A stretch of 64,000 nucleotides of DNA from Coriobacteriia bacterium (lineage in GTDB: Bacteria > Actinomycetota > Coriobacteriia > Coriobacteriales > Atopobiaceae). Shown here piece by piece: positions 24,867 through 34,078 of the stretch. Each line of letters begins with the position of its first letter. Position 1 is the first letter of the stretch. A program made the position numbers and the translations under genes. The DNA is taken from NCBI GenBank assembly GCA_030530145.1, contig JAUMVN010000009.1, forward strand, positions 1 to 64,000, in the 5' to 3' direction. The notes under the pieces are model-generated. The model saw nothing but the letters and a program-made list of their open reading frames with translations, made no database searches and was not told the origin of the DNA.

Positions 24867-26963
24867 CTACTTCTTGCGGGAGAGCGCGCTCACGTCCGCG
24901 ACGCCGGCGAAGACGCCCGCGAAGCGGTTGAGCAGGCGCAGCCTGTTCTCCCTTACATCATCATGCTCGTCCATGACGAGAACGTCGTCAAAGAATCGGT
25001 CGATGGGCTCCTTCAGGGCCGCGAGAGCGCCGCAAGCGGCGTCGAAGTCCTTCTCGGCGAGCGCGCGGGAGACTTTCTCCTCGCCATCTTCACAAGCGCG
25101 GAGAAGCGCGGCCTCGGCCTCGCCGAGCATGGACTCGTCCACGTCGCTGCCGAGCGCGGGGTCGGCGAGGTTGTGGGCGCGGGTGAAGGCGCCGGCGAGA
25201 TCGTCGAAGAGCCCGGGCTGCTCGGCGCGGGCGGTGTCGAGCGCGCGGGCGCGGGCGATGAACTCGGCCGGGTCGATGACGCCCACGGCGGAGACCGCCT
25301 CGATGGAGTCGAGGCGGATGCCCTCGTCCTTGGCGATGGACTTGAGGCGGCCGGCGAAGAACTGGGCGACCTTCTCGGCAACGGCGTCGCGGTCGAACTC
25401 GAGCCCCTGCTCGAGGTAGGCGTCGAGGGAGGCGTCGATGAGGGGCCTCAGCTCGACGGAGGGCATCTCGCGCAGCATGGCGATGATGCCGATGACCGAG
25501 CGGCGCACGGCGTAGGGGTCCGAGGAGCCGGTGGGCGGCTCGTCGATGGCGAAGAGGCCGCAGGCGGTGTCGAGCTTGTCGGCGACGGCGACGCACTTGC
25601 CGCAGAGGCCGCTGGGGAGCTCGTCGCCGGCGAAGCGCGGGCGGTAGTGCTCGCGGACGGCGAGGGCGACGTCGGCGTTCTCGCCGGCGGCCTCGGCGTA
25701 GTAGCCGCCCATGACGCCCTGCTGGTTGGTGAACTCGACGACAGCCTGGGAGACGAGGTCGGCCTTGGAGAGATGCGCCGCGCGCACGGCGTCGGCCACG
25801 CCCTGCTCGCCCGCGCCGGCGGCCTCGGCCACCTTGCCGGCGAGCTTCTCCATGCGGTGAACCTTCTGCAGGGTGGTGCCGAGCTTCTCCTGGAAGGTGA
25901 CGATGCCGAGGCGCTCGACGAAGTCCTCCATCGGGTGCTTCAGGTCCTCGTCGAAGAAGAACTTGGCGTCGTCGAGGCGCGGGCGCACGACGCGCTCGTT
26001 GCCGGCTACCACGGTCGCGGAGACCTTGGGGTCGGCGTTGGACACGATGACGAACTCGCGGGTGAGCTTGCCCTCGGCGTCGAAGATCGGGAAGTAGCGC
26101 TGGTTGGAGAGCATGGACTCGCAGATGATCTCCTGCGGGACCTCGAGGAACTCCTCGTCGAAGGTGCCGACGAGCACCGTCGGCCACTCGCAGAGGTTCA
26201 CGACCTCGTCGAAGACGCGCTTGGGCGTGTCGACGCGGCTGCCGGGGCGCTCGGCCTCGATAGCGGCGATGCCCTCGCGGATGGCCTGCTCGCGGCGCTC
26301 GGCCGTGAGCACGAAGGCGTCCTCGAGGACCTCCTCGTAGGAGGCGGGGTCGGCGACGGCGTGCTCGCCGGGCGCCAGGACGCGGTGGCCGCGGGTCGTG
26401 TTGCCGCTCGTCACGTCGGCGTAGGACACCGGCACGACCTCCTCGCCGAGAAGGGCGCAGATCCAGCGGATCGGGCGCACGAAGGTCTCGTGCTCGGAGC
26501 CCCAGCGCTGGGAGCGGTAGTTCGGCCACTCGATGGCGGCGATCACGTCGTGGCCCAGGGCCGAGAGGATGGGCAGCGCGGGCGCGGAGAGGATGTTCTT
26601 CTCGGCGAAGACGTACTCGTTGCCGTCCTCGGCCACGCGGCGCTCGAGCTCGGCGGCGTCGACGCCGCACTTGCGGGCGAAGCCCTGGGCAGCCTTGGTC
26701 GGGTTGCCGTCGGCGTCGAAGGCGATCTGGCACTTGGGGCCGCGCAGCGACTCGTGGACGGCCTCGGTCTCGCACGCGACGTCCGCCACGAGGGCGGCCA
26801 GGCGGCGCGGGCTCGAGACGACGCGCACGGCGCCGTGGGAGAGGCCGGCGGCGTCGAGGGCGCGCTCGACGAGCTTGGGGAGCTGCTTGGAAGCGTTGAT
26901 GAGAGGGGCGGAGGGCATCTCCTCGCAGCCGATCTCGAGCAGGAAATCCTTGGTCTGAGCCAT
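24867..26963 (-). CDS. glyS: Glycine--tRNA ligase beta subunit
   Basis: A 698-residue beta subunit of the heterotetrameric bacterial GlyRS. It binds and helps charge tRNA-Gly with GlyQ. Recognisable regions are FLLEIGCEEMPSAPL at the N-terminus, VSSPRRLAALV, the central HD-like GVMGGYYAEAAGE segment, and the C-terminal anticodon-binding part with VLVMDEHDDVRENRLRLL. It begins directly after the glyQ stop (0 bp gap). Confidence 0.97.
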   Translation of the reverse strand: MAQTKDFLLEIGCEEMPSAPLINASKQLPKLVERALDAAGLSHGAVRVVSSPRRLAALVADVACETEAVHESLRGPKCQIAFDADGNPTKAAQGFARKCGVDAAELERRVAEDGNEYVFAEKNILSAPALPILSALGHDVIAAIEWPNYRSQRWGSEHETFVRPIRWICALLGEEVVPVSYADVTSGNTTRGHRVLAPGEHAVADPASYEEVLEDAFVLTAERREQAIREGIAAIEAERPGSRVDTPKRVFDEVVNLCEWPTVLVGTFDEEFLEVPQEIICESMLSNQRYFPIFDAEGKLTREFVIVSNADPKVSATVVAGNERVVRPRLDDAKFFFDEDLKHPMEDFVERLGIVTFQEKLGTTLQKVHRMEKLAGKVAEAAGAGEQGVADAVRAAHLSKADLVSQAVVEFTNQQGVMGGYYAEAAGENADVALAVREHYRPRFAGDELPSGLCGKCVAVADKLDTACGLFAIDEPPTGSSDPYAVRRSVIGIIAMLREMPSVELRPLIDASLDAYLEQGLEFDRDAVAEKVAQFFAGRLKSIAKDEGIRLDSIEAVSAVGVIDPAEFIARARALDTARAEQPGLFDDLAGAFTRAHNLADPALGSDVDESMLGEAEAALLRACEDGEEKVSRALAEKDFDAACGALAALKEPIDRFFDDVLVMDEHDDVRENRLRLLNRFAGVFAGVADVSALSRKK

Positions 26964-27875
26964 TTAGGCCACCTCGCCCTTCGTGGAGTACGTGTCCTTC
27001 TTGCCGGCGACCTCGGCGAGGTAGCTCTCGCAGCAGGCCTTGGCCACCGCGCGCACGCGCAGGATGTAGTTGGCGCGCTCGGTCGCCGAGATGGCGCCGC
27101 GGGCGTCGAGGATGTTGAACGCGTGGCTGCACTTCATGACGCAGTCGTAGGCGGGCAGCGGCAGCTTGTGGTCGAGGCAAGAGTGGCACTCGGCCTCGTA
27201 CTCGTCGAACTTGCGGCGCATCATGTCGACGTCGGCCACCTCGAAGTTGTAGGTGGAGAACTCGAACTCGTTCTCGTGGAAGACGTCGCCGTAGGTCATG
27301 GGCGTGCCGTCGGGCAGGTAGCTCCACACGAGGTCGTAGACCGAGTCGACGCCCTGGGCGTACATGGCGATGCGCTCGAGGCCGTAGGTGATCTCGACCG
27401 GGACGGGGTCGACCTCGATGCCGCCCACCTGCTGGAAGTAGGTGTACTGGGTGACCTCCATGCCGTCCATCCACACCTCCCAGCCGAGGCCCCAGGCGCC
27501 GAGCGTCGGGCTCTCCCAGTCGTCCTCGACGAAGCGGACGTCGTGCTCGTCGGGGTCCAGGCCGATGGCCTTGAGCGAGCCCAGGTAGAGGTCCTGGGAG
27601 TCGACCGGGCACGGCTTCAGGATGACCTGGAACTGGTAGTAGTGCTGCATGCGGTTGGGGTTCTCGCCGTAGCGGCCGTCGGCCGGGCGGCGGCAAGGCT
27701 GCGGGTAGCAGGTGCGCCAGGCGTTGGGGCCGAGGCTGCGCAGGGTGGTGGCGGTGTGGAAGGTGCCGGCACCGACCTCGGAGTCGTAGGGCTGCATGAC
27801 GGTGCAGCCCTTATCGGCCCAGTACCGCTCGAGCTCGAGGATCATGTCCTGGAACGTAAGCGCGGATTCGTTCAT
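26964..27875 (-). CDS. glyQ: Glycine--tRNA ligase alpha subunit
   Basis: A 303-residue class II catalytic subunit of GlyRS, forming glycyl-adenylate. Typical blocks are [55 protein letters not shown] and [20 protein letters not shown]. Start ATG 27875, followed without a gap by glyS. The gene lies 38 bp after lepB. No T-box-like leader is possible in so short a gap. Confidence 0.97.
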   Translation of the reverse strand: MNESALTFQDMILELERYWADKGCTVMQPYDSEVGAGTFHTATTLRSLGPNAWRTCYPQPCRRPADGRYGENPNRMQHYYQFQVILKPCPVDSQDLYLGSLKAIGLDPDEHDVRFVEDDWESPTLGAWGLGWEVWMDGMEVTQYTYFQQVGGIEVDPVPVEITYGLERIAMYAQGVDSVYDLVWSYLPDGTPMTYGDVFHENEFEFSTYNFEVADVDMMRRKFDEYEAECHSCLDHKLPLPAYDCVMKCSHAFNILDARGAISATERANYILRVRAVAKACCESYLAEVAGKKDTYSTKGEVA

Positions 27876-27913
27876 ATCGTCGCTTCCTTCTGTTGTGCCG
27901 GGCCCGCAGGCGC

Positions 27914-28468
27914 CTAAAGGAGCTTGGCGTCGGTGAGCGGCCAGTAGATGAACAGGCCCCTAGATGATACGGCATCGACCGATACCGGGCCGAAATAACG
28001 GGAATCCAGGGAATTGGTGCGGTTGTCCCCCATGCAGAAGATCGTCCCCTCGGGAACCGTGTAGGGGTACTCGATGCCCGCCGAGCCCGAGAGGCCGGAC
28101 AGCGACTCGGTCGCCTTGCCCTCGGTGTAGGGCTCGTCCTGGACGACGCCGTCGACGACGAGCTTGCCGTCCTGGAGGTCGACGGTCTGCCCGGCGACGG
28201 CGACCACGCGCTTGATGAGCACGGTGCCCTCGCTCAGGGGATCGTCGAAGGTGACGACGTCGCCCGCCTGGGGCGTCGACCAGCGCAGCGAGACCTTCTC
28301 GCCGACGAGCATGTCGCCTTCCTGGATCGTGTCGAGCATCGACCCCGTGGGGACGATGTAGACGCCGATCACGAAGGTGCGCAGCAGGAAGGCGGCGAGG
28401 ACCGCCACGAGCACCGTGAGGACGACGTCGAGGACGGAGAGGAGGATGCCGGGACGCTCTTCGCTCAT
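27914..28468 (-). CDS. lepB: Signal peptidase I
   Basis: A 184-residue membrane serine protease that removes signal peptides from exported proteins. A single N-terminal membrane helix (about 9-36) is followed by the catalytic box [13 protein letters not shown] (nucleophile S43), the general-base Lys in [12 protein letters not shown] (K86) and the C-terminal [18 protein letters not shown] 28468 overlaps the trmD stop by 4 bp, indicating translational coupling. Confidence 0.95.
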   Translation of the reverse strand: MSEERPGILLSVLDVVLTVLVAVLAAFLLRTFVIGVYIVPTGSMLDTIQEGDMLVGEKVSLRWSTPQAGDVVTFDDPLSEGTVLIKRVVAVAGQTVDLQDGKLVVDGVVQDEPYTEGKATESLSGLSGSAGIEYPYTVPEGTIFCMGDNRTNSLDSRYFGPVSVDAVSSRGLFIYWPLTDAKLL

Positions 28469-29220
28469 AGCGAGCAGCCCCCTTCCTTGTTGAGAAGCCC
28501 GTCGGCGAAGGCGCGCTCCCCGTCGTCGAGCTCGGCGGATGCGAGGAGGTCGGGGCGCCACTCGGCCGTTCGCACGATAGCGTTCTTGCGCCGCCAGGCG
28601 TCGACCTTGGCGTGGTCGCCGGAGAGAAGGACCTCGGGGACGTCCATGCCCCGGAAAGACGCGGGCCTCGTGTACTGCGCGTACTCGAGAAGGCCCGAGG
28701 GCGAGAAAGACTCGTCGACGGCGCTCATAGAGTCTCCCAGCGCCCCCGGCAGAAGGCGGACGACCGAGTCGATGACGACCAGGGCCGCGAGCTCGCCGCC
28801 GGTGAGCACGTAGTCGCCGAGCGAGAAGACGTCGTCGGCGAGGCTGTAGCAGCGCTCGTCCATGCCCTCGTAGCGGCCGCAGACGAAGACGAGGCGTTCC
28901 TCCTCGGCGAGCCTCTCGGCGCAGCGCTGCGTATAGGGCTCCCCGACCGGCGAGAAGAACATGACGCGCGCCTTCTCGGGGCGCGACGCCACGACATCCT
29001 CGACGGCCTCGAAGATGGGCGCGGGCTTCATGAGCATGCCCTGCCCGCCGCCGAAGGGGGCGTCGTCCACGGTGCGGTGCCGGTCGTGGGTCCAGTCGCG
29101 CAGGTCGTGGTGCGCGAAGGTCGCGATCCCCGCCTTCTGCGCGCGCCCCATGATCGAGGCGCCGAGATACGCGTCGAAGACCCCGGGAAAGACCGAGACG
29201 GTCTCGAAAACCATGCTCAT
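28465..29220 (-). CDS. trmD: tRNA (guanine-N1)-methyltransferase
   Basis: A 251-residue SPOUT enzyme making m1G37 next to the anticodon, which prevents +1 frameshifting. The knotted SAM site shows FVCGRYEGMDER and LGDYVLTGGELAALVVIDSV. Other family blocks are DDAPFGGGQGMLMKP and the C-terminal LLSGDHAKVDAWRRK. It overlaps rimM and lepB by 4 bp on each side, so all three are coupled. Confidence 0.97.
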   Translation of the reverse strand: MSMVFETVSVFPGVFDAYLGASIMGRAQKAGIATFAHHDLRDWTHDRHRTVDDAPFGGGQGMLMKPAPIFEAVEDVVASRPEKARVMFFSPVGEPYTQRCAERLAEEERLVFVCGRYEGMDERCYSLADDVFSLGDYVLTGGELAALVVIDSVVRLLPGALGDSMSAVDESFSPSGLLEYAQYTRPASFRGMDVPEVLLSGDHAKVDAWRRKNAIVRTAEWRPDLLASAELDDGERAFADGLLNKEGGCSL

Positions 29221-29741
29221 CGCCCCTCCGCGGAATAGAACCCGGACGCGTCCACGGCGATGGGCCCCTCTTCGGGGACATCGGACACGACCTGGTCGAT
29301 GACGGGGAGGAGCACCTCTCCCCCGCCCTCGAGGGCGACGACCCAGACGTCGTTCGCGGGGCCGGACATGACCTCGTCGAGGCGGCCCTTGAGGCCCAGC
29401 GCCTCGTCGACGACCTCGCGACCGACCAGGCGCACGCCGTCGTGCAGGTCGAAGCCCTCGGGAAGCTCGGCCTCCCGCACCAGGAGATAGCGGCCGCAGA
29501 GCTTCTTCGCGGCGTCGATGCCGTCGATGCCCGACAGCGAGACGAGCGCCCCCTCGCGGCCGTCCGTCTCGCAGGACTCGACCACGTGCCGGCGCCCGCC
29601 CTTGAGCGGGGGCGGCACGACGCAGACCTCCATGCCCTCGCTCAATACGGCGGGAAGGCCGTGGACGGGAACCGCCACGACCTCCCCTCGTTTACCGTGG
29701 GACTTCTCCACACGGGCTATGCATCTATAACGCTCTCGCAT
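29217..29741 (-). CDS. rimM: Ribosome maturation factor RimM
   Basis: A 174-residue 16S processing factor that binds S19 during assembly of the 30S head. The N-terminal RimM barrel (IARVEKSHGKRGEVVA) is followed by a PRC-barrel-like C-terminal domain (about 95-170, with a VLLPVIDQVV segment). Its stop overlaps the trmD start by 4 bp, the standard pairing. Confidence 0.93.
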   Translation of the reverse strand: MRERYRCIARVEKSHGKRGEVVAVPVHGLPAVLSEGMEVCVVPPPLKGGRRHVVESCETDGREGALVSLSGIDGIDAAKKLCGRYLLVREAELPEGFDLHDGVRLVGREVVDEALGLKGRLDEVMSGPANDVWVVALEGGGEVLLPVIDQVVSDVPEEGPIAVDASGFYSAEGR

Positions 29742-29745
29742 GAAC

Positions 29746-30039
29746 CTAACCTAGGACCTCAACCTCGACCTCGGTGCCCACGCGCTGCCCAAGGGCTCGC
29801 GCGAGCGTGCGAATAGCCTTGATGGTGCGACCTTTACGGCCGATGACTCGGCCGGCGTCCTCCGCCGAGCAGGACACCTCGATGAGGGACCCGTTCTCGG
29901 AATCGGTGACGTCGAGGGAAACAGAGCCCTCATCGTCAACCAGGCCGCAGACGATGTACTCCACCAGGTCGGCGACCTTGTCGGAGGGCATCTCCTCGGA
30001 GTCCGTGCCCGAGAGCTCGACGCTTTCGGTGGTCTCCAT
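29746..30039 (-). CDS. khpA: KH domain RNA-binding protein (KhpA family)
   Basis: A 97-residue protein with a single KH domain carrying GRKGRTIKAIRTLA (the G-x-x-G loop) near residues 66-80. The first 20 residues are an acidic, non-conserved extension. In Gram-positive bacteria KhpA binds RNA with KhpB and affects cell division and elongation. It sits between rpsP and rimM, the conserved position. Confidence 0.92.
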   Translation of the reverse strand: METTESVELSGTDSEEMPSDKVADLVEYIVCGLVDDEGSVSLDVTDSENGSLIEVSCSAEDAGRVIGRKGRTIKAIRTLARALGQRVGTEVEVEVLG

Positions 30040-30044
30040 AGGGG

Positions 30045-30374
30045 CTACTCGGCGTCGGCAGCGGCCTCAGCGGCAGCGGCGGCCTTGGCAGCGGCCTTCT
30101 TGGAGATCTTCTTCTTGTCCTGCTTGACAGGCTCGCCCTCGCGCACGATGGCGACGAGGTGCTCGACGGCGTTGGACATCTGGGCGCCCTTGGCGGTCCA
30201 CTCGTCGACCTTCTCGAGGTTGATCTCGATGGTCTTCGGGTTGGTCAGCGGGTTGTAGCGGCCGACCTGCTCGATATAGCGGCCGTCGCGGGGCATGCGG
30301 CTGTCGGCGACGACGACGCGGTAGTACGGGCGCTTCTTGGCACCGTGACGGGCCAGGCGAATCTTAACTGCCAA
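30045..30374 (-). CDS. rpsP: 30S ribosomal protein S16
   Basis: A 109-residue S16 needed for 30S assembly. The N-terminus [20 protein letters not shown] and the core [13 protein letters not shown] are typical. The tail is Lys/Ala-rich and longer than the E. coli protein. The start is TTG 30374, with GAGGAG seven bases upstream. First gene of rpsP-khpA-rimM-trmD-lepB-glyQ-glyS. Confidence 0.97.
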   Translation of the reverse strand: MAVKIRLARHGAKKRPYYRVVVADSRMPRDGRYIEQVGRYNPLTNPKTIEINLEKVDEWTAKGAQMSNAVEHLVAIVREGEPVKQDKKKISKKAAAKAAAAAEAAADAE

Positions 30375-30452
30375 GGTAAAACTCCTCTGTTACGGGCGGC
30401 GCGCGAAGTAGATATGGTGGGCCCGCGCCGCAGGGCCACAAAGCAGTTTCTA

Positions 30453-30480
30453 ATCTTACGACAGATGTTTCGGAGCGCAA
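30453..30480 (-). promoter_or_regulatory. Probable promoter for the rpsP operon
   Basis: On the minus strand TTGCGC (30480-30475), a 16-bp spacer and TAAGAT (30458-30453). It lies in the 238-bp divergent gap between rpsP and the response regulator gene. On the plus strand of the same gap a -10-like TAGGAT near 30557 could serve the regulator gene, but no good -35 accompanies it. Confidence 0.5.
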
Positions 30481-30612
30481 GGTGCAGTTTTTGTGAACAT
30501 AGGCCCCCTCGACCAGCGCGAAGTCGCCCGGTTCAGGGGTTTTTAAGTCCCCATGGGTAGGATAGCCCGGAATTGGAAATCAGCTGTCTGAAAATCCTTG
30601 AGGAGGAGCCCC

Positions 30613-31284
30613 ATGAACGTGCTGGTTGTTGAGGACGAGAGGAACCTCGCCGACGCCATCGTGAAGATCCTGGAGGACGAGGGCTACAACGCCGAGGCCA
30701 CCTACGACGGCAAGGCCGGCCTCACCTGCGCGAAGAGCGGGCTGTACGACGCCATCGTCCTCGACGTGATGCTTCCCGGCATGAGCGGCTACGACGTCGT
30801 GCACAACATGCGTCGCGAGGAGGTCTCGACCCCGGTGCTCATGCTCACCGCGAAGACCTCCACGGCCGACAAGGTCGCCGGCCTCGACGCCGGGGCCGAC
30901 GACTACATGACGAAGCCCTTCGAGGCGGCCGAGCTCCTGGCTCGCCTGCGAGCCCTCACCCGCCGCCGCGGCGACGTGCTCATCGACGAGATCAAGTTCG
31001 CCGACGTCGTCCTCGACCTGAACACCCACGACCTCAGGTGCGGCGAGAAGTCCGTGCACCTTTCCGGCAAGGAGTTCGAGGTCATGAGCATCCTCATGGG
31101 CTCGAACTCGCGCGTCGTCTCCAAGCAGGACCTCCTCACCCGCGTGTGGGGCACCGACGGCGAGGCGTCCGAGAACTCCGTCGAGGCCTACGTGAGCTTC
31201 CTGCGCAAGAAGCTCAGCCACGTCGGCTCGAAGGTCCAGGTGACGACCCTGCGCATGCTCGGCTACCGCCTCGAGGTCCTCTAG
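30613..31284 (+). CDS. OmpR/PhoB-family response regulator
   Basis: A 223-residue transcription factor. The receiver domain (1-118) has acidic pocket residues in VVEDE, phospho-acceptor D51 (IVLDVMLPG), T79 and K101 (MTKPF). The C-terminal winged-helix DNA-binding domain (about 125-223) shows LSGKEFEVMSILM and SENSVEAYVSFLRKKL. ATG 30613 follows AGGAGGAG. Its sensor kinase is the next gene. The signal and target genes cannot be inferred. It is divergent from rpsP. Confidence 0.94.
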   Translation: MNVLVVEDERNLADAIVKILEDEGYNAEATYDGKAGLTCAKSGLYDAIVLDVMLPGMSGYDVVHNMRREEVSTPVLMLTAKTSTADKVAGLDAGADDYMTKPFEAAELLARLRALTRRRGDVLIDEIKFADVVLDLNTHDLRCGEKSVHLSGKEFEVMSILMGSNSRVVSKQDLLTRVWGTDGEASENSVEAYVSFLRKKLSHVGSKVQVTTLRMLGYRLEVL

Positions 31285-31307
31285 CCCCGGCACGGTAAGC
31301 GAAAGAG

Positions 31308-31443
31308 CCCTCCCGCCGCGCCGGGCCCCGGTTTTGCCTCAGGGCGAGTTCCGCATGAGCCGAACGCGACTTAATGTCGCGTTCGTGCGAACAGGACTGC
31401 CCGAGTCCATGAGGCAATTCCGGGGCCCGGCGCGGCGGGAGGG
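31308..31443 (+). repeat. 136-bp structured inverted-repeat element between response regulator and kinase genes
   Basis: 24 bases at 31308-31331 are exactly complementary to 31420-31443. After a 2x2 mismatch the pairing resumes for 8 bp (31334-31341 with 31410-31417). Inside are a 10-bp hairpin (31361-31370 with 31376-31385, loop TTAAT) and a 5-bp hairpin (31394-31398 with 31404-31408) whose loop GCCCG could pair with GGGC at 31342-31345. The 181-bp gap has no gene and no U-tract, so this is not a simple terminator. AGCGAAAG occurs on both sides (31298-31305 and 31451-31458). Confidence 0.7.
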
Positions 31444-31465
31444 CGGACGGAGCGAAAGGCCGCAC

Positions 31466-32701
31466 ATGCTTGACAAGCTCAAACGGGAGTTCACGCTCAT
31501 AGCGGTGGCCCTCTCGGGCGCTGTGCTTCTCATCGCCCTCGCCATGACGTTCTACTCCAACTGGTCGACGCAGACCGGCATAACGAGCACCCTGCTCCAG
31601 CGCAGCCTCGAGAGGGGCTACGCCGAGAGCCCGCAGATGGGCTCCAAGGACCGCGAGGGCACCGTCGGCGCCGACTCGATGCTCACGATCACGGTGGACG
31701 TGACGGGCGGCGGCGTGATGCTGAGCGGGTCGGACTCCCCCGTCTCGGTCGACGAGGACGCGCTGGGCGCGATCATCGAGGAGGCCGTCGAGTCCAGCTC
31801 CTCCGCGGGCTACGACTGGGACTATCACCTGGCCTGGGCCACCAAGCGCACGAGCTACGGCTTCAAGGTCGCCATCTGCGACACGTACTCGCGCGACAAG
31901 TTCCTTGTCAAGCAGGGCGTCTCGAGCGCGGCCATCCTCGCGGTCGCCCTCGTGGCGCTCTTCGCCCTCGCCCGAGGCCTCGCCGCTTGGGCGGTCAAGC
32001 CCGTCGAGGAGGCGTGGGACGCGCAGCGGCGCTTCGTCTCGGACGCCTCCCACGAGCTCAAGACCCCGCTGGCCGTCATCCTCGCGAACGTGCAGATCCT
32101 GCAGAGGTCGAAGACCCTGGGCGAGGAGGACCGGCGCTGGGTCGACCGGACCGCCGACGAGGCGGGCCACATGAAGGGCCTCGTCGAGGACCTTCTCACC
32201 CTGGCGCGCGCCGACGAGGCGAAGGCGGGCTCGGTCGGGGCGACGGGCCCCTTGGTCGACCTCGACCTCTCGGAGGTGGTCGAGGAGGCCGCGCTCGAGT
32301 TCGACGCCGTCGCCTTCGAGCGCGGGTGCGCCATAGAGTGCTCCGTCGAGCCCGGCCTCACGGTCAAGGGCGACAAGGCCCAGCTCGCGCGCGTGGTCAA
32401 CACGCTGCTGGACAACGCGACCAAGTACGCCCCGGCGCAGAGCGCGGTCACGGTGACGGCGCGGCGCGAGGGCAAGAAGTGCGCCGTCCTCGTCAACAAC
32501 GGCGGCGACCCCATCGACCCCGAGGACCTGGGGCATCTCTTCGACCGCTTCTACCGCACCGACGAGGCGCGCGAGCGCCAGGGGCGCGGGGGGTTCGGGC
32601 TCGGCCTCGCCATCGCGAAGAGCATCGTCGAGGCGCACGGGGGCAAGATCTGGGCCGAGAGCACGGCGGAGGCCGGGACCACCTTCCACGTGACCCTATA
32701 A
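31466..32701 (+). CDS. Sensor histidine kinase
   Basis: A 411-residue membrane kinase, partner of the preceding response regulator. Membrane helices lie at about 9-30 and 153-175, with an extracytoplasmic sensor of roughly 120 residues between. A short linker leads to the HisKA box SDASHELKTPLAV (H196). The ATPase domain has the N box NTLLDNATKYAP, then GFGLGLAIAKSIVEAHGG. ATG 31466 was chosen because the membrane helix follows at once; longer in-frame starts run into the inverted-repeat element. GAAAGG lies upstream. dinB begins 7 bp after its stop. Confidence 0.93.
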   Translation: MLDKLKREFTLIAVALSGAVLLIALAMTFYSNWSTQTGITSTLLQRSLERGYAESPQMGSKDREGTVGADSMLTITVDVTGGGVMLSGSDSPVSVDEDALGAIIEEAVESSSSAGYDWDYHLAWATKRTSYGFKVAICDTYSRDKFLVKQGVSSAAILAVALVALFALARGLAAWAVKPVEEAWDAQRRFVSDASHELKTPLAVILANVQILQRSKTLGEEDRRWVDRTADEAGHMKGLVEDLLTLARADEAKAGSVGATGPLVDLDLSEVVEEAALEFDAVAFERGCAIECSVEPGLTVKGDKAQLARVVNTLLDNATKYAPAQSAVTVTARREGKKCAVLVNNGGDPIDPEDLGHLFDRFYRTDEARERQGRGGFGLGLAIAKSIVEAHGGKIWAESTAEAGTTFHVTL

Positions 32702-32708
32702 TCGAGGC

Positions 32709-33989
32709 ATGGAAGCTCAAGAAATACACGGTAAGAAGGGCGCAGGGGGCCTCGGGGTCCCCTGGGAGGGCCCTGCGGTCGGCCTGCTCGACCTCGACGC
32801 GTTCTTCGCCTCGGTGGAGCAGCTCGACCATCCCGAGTGGCGCGGCAAGCCGCTCATAGTCGGCGGGTCGTCGAAGAAGCGCGGAGTGGTCTCGACGGCA
32901 TCCTACGAGGCGCGGCGCTTCGGCGTGCACTCGGCCATGCCCGCGGCGACGGCGGAGCGCCTGTGCCCGCAGGCCATCTGGACCCAGGGGCGCTACGGAC
33001 GCTACCGCGAGATGAGCGAGAAGGTCATGGCGCTTCTCCTCGACGAGACCCCCTACGTCGAGCAGGTCTCCATCGACGAGGCCTTCTTCGACGTGACGCC
33101 GGGCCGCTACAGCAACGAGAGCCCCGTCGACATCTGCCGCCGCGTCCAGGGGCGCGTCGCCGAGCTGGGCATCACCTGCTCCATCGGCATAGGGGTGAAC
33201 AAGACCGTGGCGAAGATCGCCTCCGAGCGCGAGAAGCCGCGGGGCCTCACCGCCGTCCTGCCGGGAACGGAGCGGGCGTTTCTCGCCCCGCTGCCCGTCT
33301 CGGCCATGAGCGGCGTCGGCAAGGCGACCCAGGCGCGCCTGGGTCAGATGGGGATACGCACCCTGGGGCAGCTCTCGAGGCTCGACCCATCCGCGGCGGC
33401 GTCGGCGCTCGGCGTCGCCGGGCCGCGCATGGTGGAGCGGGCAGCCGGGCTCGAGCGCTCGAGGGTGGCGCGCGCGGCGGACGTCGAGCAGCCGAAGAGC
33501 GTGTCGAACGAGCGGACCTTCGCCGAGGACCTCCTGGCCCGGGAGGAGATAGAGGCGGCGATCATGCACATCGCGGGCATCGTCGGCGCGCGCCTCCGCA
33601 AGCACGGGCTCAAGGGGACGACGGTCGCCCTCAAGATCAAGTACGACGCCTGCACGGGAAGAAGCGCCCAGGCGAGGCTCGGCTCCCCCACCGACCAGGA
33701 GGGCGTCTTCGGGAGGCGCGCGGTCGGGCTGCTGGGCGAGGTCTGGTCCCCCGGGATGCGCGCGAGGCTGCTCGGCGTGGCGGTGTCGGGCTTTACCGAC
33801 GAGGCCCCGTTGCAGCTCGGGCTCTTCGACGACCGGGACGAACGCAGGCGGGCGGAGGAGGCCGAGCTCTCGCGTGTGCGCGACGAGCTGCGGGAGCGCT
33901 TCGGGGACGCGGCCGTGCGCTATGGCCGCGACCTTCGCTTCGACGGGCGCACCTCCGATACCCAGCCGATGAGCAAGCAGCGTTTCTGA
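32709..33989 (+). CDS. dinB: DNA polymerase IV (Y family)
   Basis: A 426-residue translesion polymerase. Catalytic acidic residues are in LLDLDAFFASVEQ and QVSIDEAFFDVT. The steric-gate/palm region has SYEARRFGVHSAMP, and the helix-hairpin-helix region has MSGVGKATQARLGQMGI. A little-finger domain follows, then a beta-clamp-binding motif QLGLF near 374. It is probably co-transcribed with the two-component genes. No LexA box was recognised. Confidence 0.93.
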   Translation: MEAQEIHGKKGAGGLGVPWEGPAVGLLDLDAFFASVEQLDHPEWRGKPLIVGGSSKKRGVVSTASYEARRFGVHSAMPAATAERLCPQAIWTQGRYGRYREMSEKVMALLLDETPYVEQVSIDEAFFDVTPGRYSNESPVDICRRVQGRVAELGITCSIGIGVNKTVAKIASEREKPRGLTAVLPGTERAFLAPLPVSAMSGVGKATQARLGQMGIRTLGQLSRLDPSAAASALGVAGPRMVERAAGLERSRVARAADVEQPKSVSNERTFAEDLLAREEIEAAIMHIAGIVGARLRKHGLKGTTVALKIKYDACTGRSAQARLGSPTDQEGVFGRRAVGLLGEVWSPGMRARLLGVAVSGFTDEAPLQLGLFDDRDERRRAEEAELSRVRDELRERFGDAAVRYGRDLRFDGRTSDTQPMSKQRF

Positions 33990-33990
33990 G

Positions 33991-34041
33991 CCCCTACGAG
34001 AACGGCGCCCCGCACTGTGCGGGGCGCCGTTCTCGTAGGGG
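33991..34041. terminator. Large palindromic bidirectional terminator between dinB and rsfS
   Basis: 25-base arms (33991-34015 with 34017-34041) are exact complements around a single base; the arm begins CCCCTACGAGAACGGCGCCC. It sits between convergent genes, where a shared terminator is expected, although no U-tract follows on either strand. The stem is longer than intrinsic terminators usually have. Confidence 0.65.
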
Positions 34042-34078
34042 GCGCGCCGAGGCGCGCGGACATGCCTTCGCGGCGAGA

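Noticed and set aside
27876-27913. T-box leader for glyQS
   Set aside because: Only 38 bp separate lepB and glyQ, too short for a T-box. The 120-bp gap before proS also shows no T-box sequence.
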